Assembly (NCBI GenBank): GCA_019423725.1 | Contig: JAHZAW010000045.1 | Span: 69,930 to 81,227 of the forward strand | Length of the DNA: 11,298 nt | From: Clostridiales bacterium | GTDB lineage: Bacteria > Bacillota > Clostridia > Lachnospirales > Anaerotignaceae | Direction of reading: 5' to 3' | In this document: one piece after another, positions 1 to 6,497 of the stretch | Numbering within the stretch: position 1 is the stretch's first letter | Layout: each line of letters begins with the position of its first letter | Notes under the pieces: generated by a model | What the model was told of the DNA's origin: nothing | The model's input: only the letters and a program-made list of their open reading frames with translations | Databases searched by the model: none | Translations under genes and position numbers: made by a program

Positions 1-455
1 TCATCACACCCGTTGTGACCATAGTGCTCGTTATCATACTTATGCAGCTTATAAACCATACTAAAATGGGCATGGCCATGAGAGCCGTATCCAAAGACTA
101 TGACACAGCCCAGGTCATGGGTATAAAAATAAACAACATAATCAGTTATACATTCGTTATCGGCTCACTGCTTGCCGGTATCGGATCCATACTTTATTTC
201 ACAGACCGTATGACGGTCTATCCCTACAGTGGTTCCCTTCCGGGACTTAGATGTTTCGTTGCTGCCGTTGTCGGCGGTATCGGTTCCATTCCCGGCGCTG
301 TCGTTGGAGGATTCATACTTGGCATGGGTGAGACAATAATCACTGCCGCCGGATACTCCACCTACAGTGACGCGTTTACTTTCCTGTTACTTATTATAAT
401 GCTGCTTTTCAGGCCTACGGGTATATTCGGTGAAAAAGCAGCGGATAAAGCGTGA
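1..455 (+). CDS. livH: Branched-chain amino acid ABC transporter permease LivH, C-terminal part (5' end outside window)
   Basis: One of the two membrane permeases of the Liv (HAAT-family) importer, which passes leucine, isoleucine, valine or related amino acids across the cytoplasmic membrane. The reading frame is open to the left edge (bases 3-14 encode ITPV before the GTG at 15), so that GTG is internal and about the first half of a roughly 290-aa protein is missing. Visible are a membrane segment (VTIVLVIILMQL), the cytoplasmic coupling loop that contacts the ATPases (KMGMAMRAVSKDYDTAQVMG), and further hydrophobic segments with GGIGSIPGAVVGG, typical of LivH. It ends with TGA 10 bases before the next permease start, so the genes are clearly co-transcribed. 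The periplasmic binding protein gene would be expected further left, but this cannot be seen. Substrate specificity is not readable from the sequence. Confidence 0.93.
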   Translation, partial: ITPVVTIVLVIILMQLINHTKMGMAMRAVSKDYDTAQVMGIKINNIISYTFVIGSLLAGIGSILYFTDRMTVYPYSGSLPGLRCFVAAVVGGIGSIPGAVVGGFILGMGETIITAAGYSTYSDAFTFLLLIIMLLFRPTGIFGEKAADKA

Positions 456-465
456 GGTGACAGCT

Positions 466-1581
466 ATGAAAAATACACAGACAATAAACAGAAAAAGAAA
501 CGCTGTGCTGTCAGTTATCGCGGTCGTAATAATCATTGCTCTGCTTTTGATGCTCCAGCTCAACGCGGCTAAGCATAACTACGCCATATCAATAATCGAA
601 AGAAGTCTTATATACGCCATAGTAGCGGTCTCAATGAACCTCCTTACCGGCTTTACGGGGCTCTTTTCCCTTGGACAGGCCGGATTTATGGCTATCGGCG
701 CATATACTGTTGCCATATTTACCATACCCACTGATGTACGTCCCAACGTATACTACATCAGCGGCATAAGCGATGCCATCGCAAACATTGAGATGCCCTT
801 CCCTGTAGCTCTCATACTGGGAGGACTTCTGGCTGCCGCCTTAGCGGCTCTCATAGGAATACCCGTGCTCCGTCTTAAGAGCGACTATCTTGCCATAGCC
901 ACCTTAGGCGTATCGGAAATAATCAGGGCCGTCATATCCGCTCCCCAGATGGACAGGATAACAAACGGTTCCTATGGACTTAAAAATATCCCCGGATTTT
1001 CCACCATATTCACACCTGTGATAATAACGGTCATCTGTATAGGGATAATGATGCTGCTCATAAATTCTTCCTACGGACGCGCCTTCAAGGCCATAAGGGA
1101 GAACGACGTGGCTGCCGAGGCCATGGGCATCAATCTTTTCAAACATAAGGAAATGGCTTTCATAATAAGCTCATTTTTCACAGGCATAGCCGGAGGACTT
1201 CTGGCTGTATACATGCGTTCCATCGACGCCAAGACATTCCAGGTAACACTTACATATAACATACTGCTTATGGTAGTCATCGGCGGTATCGGTTCAGTGA
1301 CAGGAAGCATCATAGGAGCGTTCCTTGTAAACTGCGGCCAGGAATGGCTGAGGTTCTTTGATGAGCCCCTTATGATAGGCTCCTTCCAGGTGCCCCTTTT
1401 CAGGACAGGATTTAGAATGGTAATATTCTCTATCCTTCTTATGGTAGTCGTACTTTTCTACCGCAGAGGTATCATGGGCACCAGCGAATTCTCCTGGGAC
1501 GGACTAGGACGGCTGTTTAAGCGGATACCGGCGGCATTCTCCAGAAAAAAGGCCGCTAAAGAGACTGGAGGCGATGAGTGA
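466..1581 (+). CDS. livM: Branched-chain amino acid ABC transporter permease LivM
   Basis: Second membrane permease of the Liv importer, pairing with LivH. The 371-aa product has a short basic N-terminus, a first helix at about 13-32, then multiple hydrophobic segments. The family hallmark NLLTGFTGLFSLGQAGFMAI lies at about 59-78, the coupling loop SSYGRAFKAIRENDVAAEAM at 201-220, and VIGGIGSVTGSIIGAFL at about 271-287. I chose the ATG at 466 because GAGGTGA (454-460) sits 5 bases upstream. The frame is open back to a GTG at 430, but that start lacks a ribosome binding site and lies inside livH. The C-terminal tail is basic and lysine-rich. The stop overlaps the next gene start, implying translational coupling with livG. 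Confidence 0.95.
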   Translation: MKNTQTINRKRNAVLSVIAVVIIIALLLMLQLNAAKHNYAISIIERSLIYAIVAVSMNLLTGFTGLFSLGQAGFMAIGAYTVAIFTIPTDVRPNVYYISGISDAIANIEMPFPVALILGGLLAAALAALIGIPVLRLKSDYLAIATLGVSEIIRAVISAPQMDRITNGSYGLKNIPGFSTIFTPVIITVICIGIMMLLINSSYGRAFKAIRENDVAAEAMGINLFKHKEMAFIISSFFTGIAGGLLAVYMRSIDAKTFQVTLTYNILLMVVIGGIGSVTGSIIGAFLVNCGQEWLRFFDEPLMIGSFQVPLFRTGFRMVIFSILLMVVVLFYRRGIMGTSEFSWDGLGRLFKRIPAAFSRKKAAKETGGDE

Positions 1582-2429
1582 TGTCAGAAAATGTGCTCCA
1601 TGTTGAAAATGTTACCATGCAGTTTGGCGGTGTCGTAGCTGTAAACGACCTGTCCATAGACGTGAACAAAGACGAGATAGTGGCTCTCATCGGTCCCAAC
1701 GGTGCCGGAAAGACAACGGCATTCAACTGTATAACCGGTGTATATGAGCCCACCAACGGCCTCGTATCCCTGGACGGGAATGTTATAATAGAAAACCATC
1801 CCCAGGGCAAGATGAAAACGGAATATAAGGGCGAAAACGCCGGAAAATATACCAACGTCATCAAAAAGACCCCTGACCAGATAACAAAACTGGGCGTAGC
1901 CCGTACATTCCAGAACATACGTCTTTTCTCCAACCTGACGGTATTTGAGAACGTACTCATAGCCAAGCATATGAGGGCGCATCAGAACGTATTTTCAGCC
2001 ACATTCAGGCTGAATATGAAGGAAGAACGCAGGATGAGACGAGAGGCTTTAGAGCTTCTGGATATGCAGAACATGCTCAATCTTAAGGATGAGATAGCCT
2101 CATCCCTTCCCTATGGACTTCAAAGAAGGGTGGAAATAGCCAGGGCCCTGGCCACTGAGCCCCATCTTCTTCTTTTGGATGAGCCGGCGGCGGGCATGAA
2201 CCCCCAGGAAACACTGGAACTTACGGATTTCATAAAGGAAATCAAGGAAAAATATAAACTTTCCGTATTTATGATAGAGCATCATATGGACCTGGTAATG
2301 AAAATATCCGACCGTATATATGTACTCGACTTCGGAAAGACCATCGCGAGCGGAACTCCTGATGAAGTTCAGAAGAATCCCCGCGTAATAGAAGCATATC
2401 TGGGGGTGGCTGACGATGCTGAAAATTGA
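1581..2429 (+). CDS. livG: Branched-chain amino acid ABC transporter ATP-binding protein LivG
   Basis: One of two cytoplasmic ATPases powering the Liv importer. In the 282-aa product the Walker A motif GPNGAGKT is at 38-45, the Q-loop glutamine at 111 in RTFQNIRLF, the degenerate signature YGLQR at 178-182 (normal for LivG), Walker B LLLLDEP at 196-202 and the H-loop His at 234. Between the beta-strand after Walker A and the Q-loop there are roughly 25-30 residues more than in classical LivG (about 68-100, lysine-rich). GGAGG at 1567-1571 serves the start; ATG 1581 has 9-base spacing and shares its A with the livM stop, while the in-frame GTG at 1578 would add one residue and cannot be excluded. 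The 3' end overlaps livF by 14 bases. Confidence 0.95.
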   Translation: MSENVLHVENVTMQFGGVVAVNDLSIDVNKDEIVALIGPNGAGKTTAFNCITGVYEPTNGLVSLDGNVIIENHPQGKMKTEYKGENAGKYTNVIKKTPDQITKLGVARTFQNIRLFSNLTVFENVLIAKHMRAHQNVFSATFRLNMKEERRMRREALELLDMQNMLNLKDEIASSLPYGLQRRVEIARALATEPHLLLLDEPAAGMNPQETLELTDFIKEIKEKYKLSVFMIEHHMDLVMKISDRIYVLDFGKTIASGTPDEVQKNPRVIEAYLGVADDAEN

Positions 2430-3117
2430 TGATCTCTGCGTTAATTACGGCGGTATCAAAGCCGTCCGCAACGTATCCTTTGAAGTACCCGACGGAAAGA
2501 TAGTTACCCTTATCGGTGCCAACGGCGCCGGAAAGAGCACCATCCTCCGTACCATAACGGGACTTGTACATGCCGCTTCAGGCAGCATAAAATATAACGA
2601 TGAGGAGATAACCAAGCTCCCCACATACGAAATAGTAAAACGAGGCATAACCCTTGTTCCCGAAGGCCGTCATGTATTTCCTGATATGACGGTACTGGAA
2701 AACCTTAAAATAGGCGCATACCTCAGAAAAGATAATCTCAATGACGATATAGAGTGGGTATATTCCCTCTTCCCCCGTCTTAAGGAAAGGAACTGGCAGC
2801 AGGCCGGAACCCTTTCAGGCGGCGAACAGCAGATGCTGGCCGTGGGCCGTGCCCTTATGAGCCGCCCCAAACTCATCATGATGGATGAGCCATCCCTTGG
2901 ACTGGCGCCCATCATCGTCAAGGAGATATTCAGCATAATAAAAGAAATAAATAAAAAAGGCGTTACCATCCTCCTTATCGAGCAGAACGCCAATATGGCC
3001 CTCCATACCGCTGACCTTGCCTATGTACTCGAGACCGGCCACATCGCCCTCCAGGGCACTGGCGCGGAACTTCTGGCAAACGAGAAGGTAAAGGAACTTT
3101 ATCTTGGAAAAGGCTGA
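2416..3117 (+). CDS. livF: Branched-chain amino acid ABC transporter ATP-binding protein LivF
   Basis: Second ATPase of the Liv importer, forming a heterodimer with LivG under the two permeases. The 233-aa length is normal for the family. Walker A GANGAGKS is at 34-41, the region VPEGRHVFPDMTVLENL at 81-97 is typical of LivF, the ABC signature LSGGE is at 133-137 and Walker B LIMMDEP at 153-159. The usual H-loop position reads IEQNAN (Gln 190), which is the common LivF variant rather than a defect. The start ATG lies inside the end of livG, served by the G-rich GGGGGTGG at 2402-2409 about 6 bases upstream. It is the last gene of the operon; a strong terminator begins 8 bases after the stop. 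Confidence 0.95.
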   Translation: MLKIDDLCVNYGGIKAVRNVSFEVPDGKIVTLIGANGAGKSTILRTITGLVHAASGSIKYNDEEITKLPTYEIVKRGITLVPEGRHVFPDMTVLENLKIGAYLRKDNLNDDIEWVYSLFPRLKERNWQQAGTLSGGEQQMLAVGRALMSRPKLIMMDEPSLGLAPIIVKEIFSIIKEINKKGVTILLIEQNANMALHTADLAYVLETGHIALQGTGAELLANEKVKELYLGKG

Positions 3118-3124
3118 TATATCG

Positions 3125-3153
3125 ATCCCCGGAAATATTTCCGGGGATTTTTT
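3125..3153 (+). terminator. Intrinsic terminator of the liv operon
   Basis: A perfect 24-base palindrome (3125-3148) has arms ATCCCCGGAAAT and ATTTCCGGGGAT and is followed directly by a T-run ending at 3153. The palindrome leaves only a small loop once the central A-T pairs open. It starts 8 bases after the livF stop. Confidence 0.9.
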
Positions 3154-3154
3154 A

Positions 3155-3545
3155 TGTCCGGGCTCAGGCCGGGGACTGGGCGAATGGCTGGCACTGGGCT
3201 GACGACTAAAACAGGGCACAGGACGGGGGCTGGAATAATGTTCAGGCTTGGGGGCTAACGCACTTGTATATGGCGCAGTACGGTGACTGGGCAGGGTATA
3301 AACTTGGAACTGAGAATGGGCTTACGACTGAAACTGGGTGCAGACTGGGGACTGAGCCAGCGGACTTGTATGGGTACAGGATGGAAACTAAGTTTAGGTA
3401 CAGGCTTGGGACTGAGTGCCATGGGAATAGTACAAAGGAACATAAGGGGACTGAGGTGGACCGCAGCGGCTTGTCTAGTACGCGGGCTGAAGGCTGAACT
3501 TAGGTGCAGTGCAGGAACCGAACAAAGGCGCAGGATGAGAACAGA
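3155..3545 (+). repeat. G-rich degenerate tandem repeat, non-coding
   Basis: About 390 bases with strong G-over-C skew on this strand, built from imperfect copies of a short motif resembling GGNACAGGCTTGGGACTGAG. Clear instances are CTTGGAACTGAG (3303-3314), CTGGGGACTGAG (3345-3356), CTTGGGACTGAG (3404-3415) and GGGGACTGAG (3447-3456). A longer period is also visible: the 39 bases at 3196-3234 align with 3318-3356 at about 28 identities, and both copies are followed by ACTTGTAT. Two overlapping frames happen to be open (3264-3497 and 3283-3561). Neither has a ribosome binding site, and the translations simply mirror the DNA repeat (recurring RLGTE). I read it as a decayed satellite-like element; its role is unknown. 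Confidence 0.7.
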
Positions 3546-3645
3546 TGACCGGGTAATTTAGACAGCGGCCCATACCCCTGTCTTGGCTCTCCCTTTGATC
3601 TTTGGCTATGCCTCCTCCCGGCTGGCTTATGGCCCATTGCCAAGT

Positions 3646-3677
3646 CTTTGGAAATATTTCAAATATTTTTCCAAAAG
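3646..3677. promoter_or_regulatory. Interrupted inverted repeat just upstream of the perR -35 box
   Basis: CTTTGG (3646-3651) is followed by AAATATTT (3652-3659), a single C, AAATATTT (3661-3668), TT, and CCAAAAG (3671-3677). Apart from the two extra T bases the arms are complementary. It ends three bases before the -35 hexamer, where an activator or repressor could bind. No known operator is recognised. The sequence from 3546 to 3645 before it shows nothing I can name. Confidence 0.4.
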
Positions 3678-3679
3678 CC

Positions 3680-3708
3680 TTGACAAATATGTCATGTAAT
3701 AGTATCTT
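3680..3708 (+). promoter_or_regulatory. Sigma-A-type promoter of perR
   Basis: Consensus -35 TTGACA (3680-3685), 17-base spacer, -10 TATCTT (3703-3708). Transcription would start near 3715, at the upstream edge of the PerR box. Confidence 0.7.
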
Positions 3709-3718
3709 ATTTTTAGAA

Positions 3719-3733
3719 ATAGAATAATTCTAA
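3719..3733. promoter_or_regulatory. PerR box (autoregulatory operator)
   Basis: ATAGAATAATTCTAA is a 7-1-7 inverted repeat (6-1-6 perfect core) with one mismatch from TTAGAATNATTCTAA, the well-known PerR-type operator form. It lies just downstream of the -10 box at about +4 to +18, where a bound repressor would block transcription. A further TTAGAA (3713-3718) pairs with the same right half at wider spacing. Placed ahead of a PerR-like gene it implies autoregulation (inference). Confidence 0.7.
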
Positions 3734-3760
3734 AAAACAGAAAGCAAGGGACATAAGACT

Positions 3761-4159
3761 ATGACACGAAATGGAAAATTAATTCTCGACATAATAAATG
3801 ATTCAGGAGATCATCTCACCGCTGAGCAGGTATTTATGCGTCTTAAGGCCATCGCGCCCAAGACCGTTCTGGCCACGGTATATAATAATTTAAATACACT
3901 GTGTGATGAGGGCCTCATCCGCAGGATATCCATAGAGGGCAGCCCAGACCGCTATGATAAGGCGGTAAAACACGACCATCTGGTATGTAAAAAATGCGGA
4001 GCGCTGTCCGATATAACCTTTGCCGATCTTACGGCCAGCCTTTCGGCCCAGCTTGGAGAACCGATCCTATCCTATGACCTTAAAGTGAATTATATATGTC
4101 CAGCGTGTCGCAGGGAAGCTGACGACAGCACCGATGCAGATGCCGTCGATCCGCTTTAA
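3761..4159 (+). CDS. perR: PerR-type Fur-family transcriptional regulator (peroxide sensor)
   Basis: Cytoplasmic metal-dependent DNA-binding repressor of the Fur family, 132 aa. The winged-helix part covers about 1-65, with the recognition helix near TVLATVYNNLNTLCDEGLI (35-53). Residues matching the five regulatory-metal ligands of Bacillus PerR are all present in order and spacing: H18, D66, H71, H73 and D84. The structural zinc site is also complete: C76/C79 and C113/C116. Those histidines and Asp84 are what PerR uses to sense H2O2 by metal-catalysed oxidation, so PerR fits better than Fur or Zur. The N-terminus is about 19 residues shorter than Bacillus PerR, but an in-frame stop at 3731 allows no upstream start. 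The SD AAGGGA (3746-3751) is modest. The PerR box in its leader supports the assignment. Confidence 0.85.
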   Translation: MTRNGKLILDIINDSGDHLTAEQVFMRLKAIAPKTVLATVYNNLNTLCDEGLIRRISIEGSPDRYDKAVKHDHLVCKKCGALSDITFADLTASLSAQLGEPILSYDLKVNYICPACRREADDSTDADAVDPL

Positions 4160-4215
4160 GAACGACTAGCCGGGCCTTACGGCCTGCTAAATAAATTTTA
4201 AGGAGGATGATTTAT

Positions 4216-4782
4216 ATGAGAAGTATAACTACCCTGGACCTGCAGTACGCTCATCGTTTCTATGGCTTTAAGGGAGAAGCCCAGTACCTTCATGGACATA
4301 CTGGTGTTTTGACCATTGAGGTGGAGGACACCATAAATGAAGGTGTAAACATGGTATTCCCCTGTAATGAGATACAGAAAACAGCCTGGGACGTATTAAA
4401 AAACTTCGACCATGCACTTATCCTGCGCGAGGATGACCCCCTTCTTCCCGCGATCCTCGATGTGTATGAAAAACAGGGCATCAAAAATGGCCATCCTAAC
4501 AACCAGATGAAGGGCGAAGCATTCAAGACTGAGCTTGCCACAGCATATCCCGACTGTCGTCTTGTTGTTACGAAAGAGACCATGACCGTTGAGGGCATGA
4601 TAAAGATCGTGTATGAGCTGCTCAAAGATAAGCTCAACATCGCCAAACTCACATTTACCAGCGGAGTAAATGCCGCTTCAGCTGAGTTTGAGACAAAGAA
4701 CAAAATCGACCGCTGCCCTCTGTGTGGAATAGCACTGGACGAAAACGGCGTATGCCCTAAATGCGGATATAAAAAACCTTAA
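4216..4782 (+). CDS. QueD / 6-pyruvoyl-tetrahydropterin synthase-family protein with C-terminal zinc ribbon
   Basis: A 188-aa protein of the PTPS/QueD fold, which in characterised members acts on 7,8-dihydroneopterin triphosphate in pterin, queuosine or folate routes. The three zinc-ligand histidines are present (H13 in YAHRF, H26 and H28 in HGH), as are the D65-H66 pair and a glutamate in TVEGM (E126). The catalytic Cys normally four residues before HGH is Ala 22; E21 is the nearest candidate substitute. A four-Cys zinc ribbon (CPLCG at 167-171, CPKCG at 180-184) is fused at the C-terminus. ATG 4216 is preferred over ATG 4207 because AGGAGG (4201-4206) abuts 4207 with no spacing but sits 9 bases from 4216. 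It lies 56 bases after perR, with a small GGCC hairpin (4173-4184) but no T-run between, so it is probably co-transcribed. The exact reaction is uncertain. Confidence 0.75.
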   Translation: MRSITTLDLQYAHRFYGFKGEAQYLHGHTGVLTIEVEDTINEGVNMVFPCNEIQKTAWDVLKNFDHALILREDDPLLPAILDVYEKQGIKNGHPNNQMKGEAFKTELATAYPDCRLVVTKETMTVEGMIKIVYELLKDKLNIAKLTFTSGVNAASAEFETKNKIDRCPLCGIALDENGVCPKCGYKKP

Positions 4783-4796
4783 TGCGGCCAAAAATA

Positions 4797-4825
4797 GAGG
4801 GAGCATCCATAGGATGCTCCCTTTT
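4797..4825. terminator. Bidirectional intrinsic terminator
   Basis: Perfect stem GGGAGCATCC (4799-4808) / GGATGCTCCC (4812-4821) with loop ATA. TTTT follows on the plus strand; on the minus strand the stem is followed by CTATTTTT. It lies between convergent genes and can serve both. Confidence 0.85.
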
Positions 4826-4884
4826 CTGACATTTTCCCGTGCATATATGAGCGAGCCTTAAAATTCTGCCGCCAGCATACAGCC

Positions 4885-5397
4885 TTATCTCTCATTTCTG
4901 CGGTGGTGCCATTCGTTCCAGAAGGCTGTGTATCCGTTCCTCTCAAACTCATTATCTGGCAGTTTTTTAGGTGAACAGCTCCCATAAAAATCCTCTATTT
5001 TATCGGCAAAACGGAAAACTTCCCTTTTGTAGTCCTCCATATCCACCCTTTCCTCATATCCCGAGGGCAGCACCAGCCTTACATCGTCCCCGTCATGGAT
5101 TATGGACCAGTCTGTGCCATAGTCACAGCCGCTTATCTCCACCTCGGAAAGGTCGTCATTGGCCATGAGGAAATGGCCGCAGCATGGTATCATCTGTATG
5201 TCAGCTTTAGACATCACCTTGTCCTGTTTCAGCGATTTCAGAAGATAGAGGGCTGTGGCGCTGACCGTTCCATGATCCTCCAGTATCTTCTCGCCTATCT
5301 GTACCCTTACCCTGCCATGGAGACAGAGATCCTCAGGGTCGTCCTTTGTTCCCCCTATCCATTCAAGTTCATCCGCGTCTATTTTAAAAGTACCCAT
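4885..5397 (-). CDS. Uncharacterised conserved-looking 170-aa protein
   Basis: I cannot name a family with confidence. The product is acidic, soluble (no signal peptide or membrane segment) and reads like a single compact domain. Notable segments are GTVSATALYLLKSLKQD (43-59), PCCGHFLMAND (71-81), GCDYGTDWSIIHDGDDVRL (90-108) and a C-terminal FWNEWHHRR (159-167). The composition and balanced residues look like a real, folded protein. ATG 5397 is chosen because GTGAGG lies about 5 bases upstream; a GTG at 5403 in the same frame would overlap that ribosome binding site. It sits alone on the minus strand, with a terminator before it (from the lipoprotein gene) and the shared terminator at 4797-4825 after it. 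No clear promoter is visible in the short gap. Function unknown. Confidence 0.75.
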   Translation of the reverse strand: MGTFKIDADELEWIGGTKDDPEDLCLHGRVRVQIGEKILEDHGTVSATALYLLKSLKQDKVMSKADIQMIPCCGHFLMANDDLSEVEISGCDYGTDWSIIHDGDDVRLVLPSGYEERVDMEDYKREVFRFADKIEDFYGSCSPKKLPDNEFERNGYTAFWNEWHHRRNER

Positions 5398-5445
5398 AAA
5401 CACCTCACTATTTTATTCTGTAAATTTTTCTGCACCATTCTTTAT

Positions 5446-5475
5446 AAAAAATATCTCCCGCCTTAAGCGGGAGAT
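5446..5475 (-). terminator. Intrinsic terminator of the lipoprotein gene
   Basis: On the minus strand ATCTCCCGC (5475-5467) pairs with GCGGGAGAT (5461-5453) around a 5-base loop, followed by a T-run (plus-strand A-run 5446-5451). It starts 5 bases beyond the lipoprotein stop. Confidence 0.85.
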
Positions 5476-5479
5476 CATT

Positions 5480-5875
5480 TTACCAGACGTTTTCCAGTTT
5501 CATCCTCTGGGTGCCAAGCTGTACCTGGTCCGCCTTGATGGATTCACTGCCCTTTTCCATAAGTTCCAGCTGTGAGTCGTAAATACTGAGTATTACGTCA
5601 TCGCCCCTTACGAGATCCTCAAAATCAATATCTCCGACATCTCCAGTATCATAATCGCAGTAGATGATGTAGGCTTCAGAGCAGTCGATGACACAGCTTG
5701 AGCCTAAAATCTCCTTCTCACCGGTGTCCTTAACGGTCAGTGTTTTATTTTCCTCATCTATGCCTGTTATCTCGGCGTTGATGCCCATGTTCAGGATATC
5801 TTCCTTTTCACCGGAACATGCCGCCAGAATAAATAAACATAGGATAAATAATGCTGCAAACCTCGCCTTTTTCAT
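5480..5875 (-). CDS. Small secreted lipoprotein, possible OB-like domain
   Basis: A 131-aa protein with a type II signal peptide: basic MKKAR, a hydrophobic stretch to about 17, and lipobox LAAC with the lipidated Cys at 20. It should be anchored to the outer face of the cytoplasmic membrane. The mature part (about 30-131) alternates short beta-strand-like segments, such as INAEITGIDEENKTLTVKD (32-50) and a turn FEDLVRGDDVILSIYD (85-100). This pattern resembles small OB-fold lipoproteins of the YobA/DUF3221 kind, but the match is by pattern only. Cys 61, 65 and 73 are also present. The start is supported by GGGGTG about 5 bases upstream. A promoter lies at 5929-5957 and a terminator follows directly, so it is a single-gene unit. 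Role unknown. Confidence 0.8.
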   Translation of the reverse strand: MKKARFAALFILCLFILAACSGEKEDILNMGINAEITGIDEENKTLTVKDTGEKEILGSSCVIDCSEAYIIYCDYDTGDVGDIDFEDLVRGDDVILSIYDSQLELMEKGSESIKADQVQLGTQRMKLENVW

Positions 5876-5928
5876 ATCAACACCCCAATCCTGCCTGCAT
5901 TATGCTGCAAAAATATCTATCTGTTTAT

Positions 5929-5957
5929 ATTTTATCATACCCTAAAGCCCTGGGCAA
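5929..5957 (-). promoter_or_regulatory. Promoter of the lipoprotein gene
   Basis: Read on the minus strand: -35 TTGCCC (5957-5952), 17-base spacer, -10 TAAAAT (5934-5929) preceded by TGA, an extended -10. The same TGATAAAAT appears in the promoter at 8351-8379. Confidence 0.65.
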
Positions 5958-5975
5958 TACCGCATATCAGCAGAA

Positions 5976-6125
5976 AAGGCAGGTATTTTGCCCTGATTAA
6001 AAAAATCATGGTCATATATTTTTCAGCGGCGGATATTTTTCCTATCCCGGGACTGAAATAAAGCATCAGTTCATCATATCCGTACTTTGGCATTTATTCA
6101 GCCGGCACAGAGTTTTCACATATGG
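5976..6125. other. Intergenic stretch with a hairpin candidate
   Basis: No gene is seen between the 109-aa membrane protein gene and the lipoprotein promoter. A two-part stem can form: TTTCAG (6021-6026) with CTGAAA (6053-6058), and inside it GGATA (6031-6035) with TATCC (6043-6047), separated by an internal loop. On the minus strand it lies about 70 bases beyond the membrane-protein stop and could be part of its 3' end. It lacks a clean T-run directly after the stem, so I do not call it a terminator. Confidence 0.35.
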
Positions 6126-6455
6126 TCAAAATAATCCCTTATTATACTTTATGACCGCGTATAAGCTCAAAATGACCCCGGCAGCTATGCCTATCACTGC
6201 TGTGGCCGCTCCGATCTCCATATATATTTTATCCCCGGTCATCTCCTCCGCCAGGGCAAAACAGCCCAAAACGACCAGGGAGGACCCTATTATCACCGTT
6301 CCTCCTCCAATGAGACGGCCGAAGGGCCTTACATCCTCTTTGGCTATCCTTTTTCTATGGTACCAGTGCACTGAGGATATATTCCCCCTGATATTTGAAA
6401 TTCCAAGCAATATAATCAAAAGACCGAGTATGGCCGGGACCGCTGCGGAATACAT
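6126..6455 (-). CDS. Small three-helix membrane protein, unknown function
   Basis: A 109-aa protein with predicted membrane segments at about 4-22, 48-68 and 78-103. Between helices 1 and 2 is a hydrophilic, basic loop with NISSVHWYHRKRIAKEDVRP (25-44). The layout (short N-terminal helix, charged loop, glycine-rich second helix, third helix) resembles small Firmicute membrane proteins of the DUF3784 type, but I cannot confirm membership. The start is well supported by AGGAGG (plus-strand 6463-6468) with 7-base spacing. A promoter with an operator-like inverted repeat lies at 6498-6527, so the gene is probably regulated on its own. It is divergent from the CNNM transporter unit. Confidence 0.75.
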   Translation of the reverse strand: MYSAAVPAILGLLIILLGISNIRGNISSVHWYHRKRIAKEDVRPFGRLIGGGTVIIGSSLVVLGCFALAEEMTGDKIYMEIGAATAVIGIAAGVILSLYAVIKYNKGLF

Positions 6456-6497
6456 ATGCTTTCCTCCTTATTAGGCTGTGTTTATGCTCTTAGTTTA

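Noticed and set aside
15..455. GTG at 15 as the livH start
   Set aside because: The frame is open to the window edge and the upstream residues fit the protein; it is an internal codon of a truncated gene.
3155..3545. CRISPR array
   Set aside because: Repeats are degenerate and contiguous, without a constant repeat, uniform spacers or cas genes.
3264..3561. Two overlapping open frames (77 and 92 codons) in the G-rich region as genes
   Set aside because: No ribosome binding site, no promoter, and the translated repeats (RLGTE) simply follow the DNA repeat; two frames open at once reflects low stop-codon content.
4160..4215. preQ1 or similar riboswitch before the PTPS-like gene
   Set aside because: The gap is short and shows only a small GGCC hairpin; no preQ1 aptamer pattern is recognisable.
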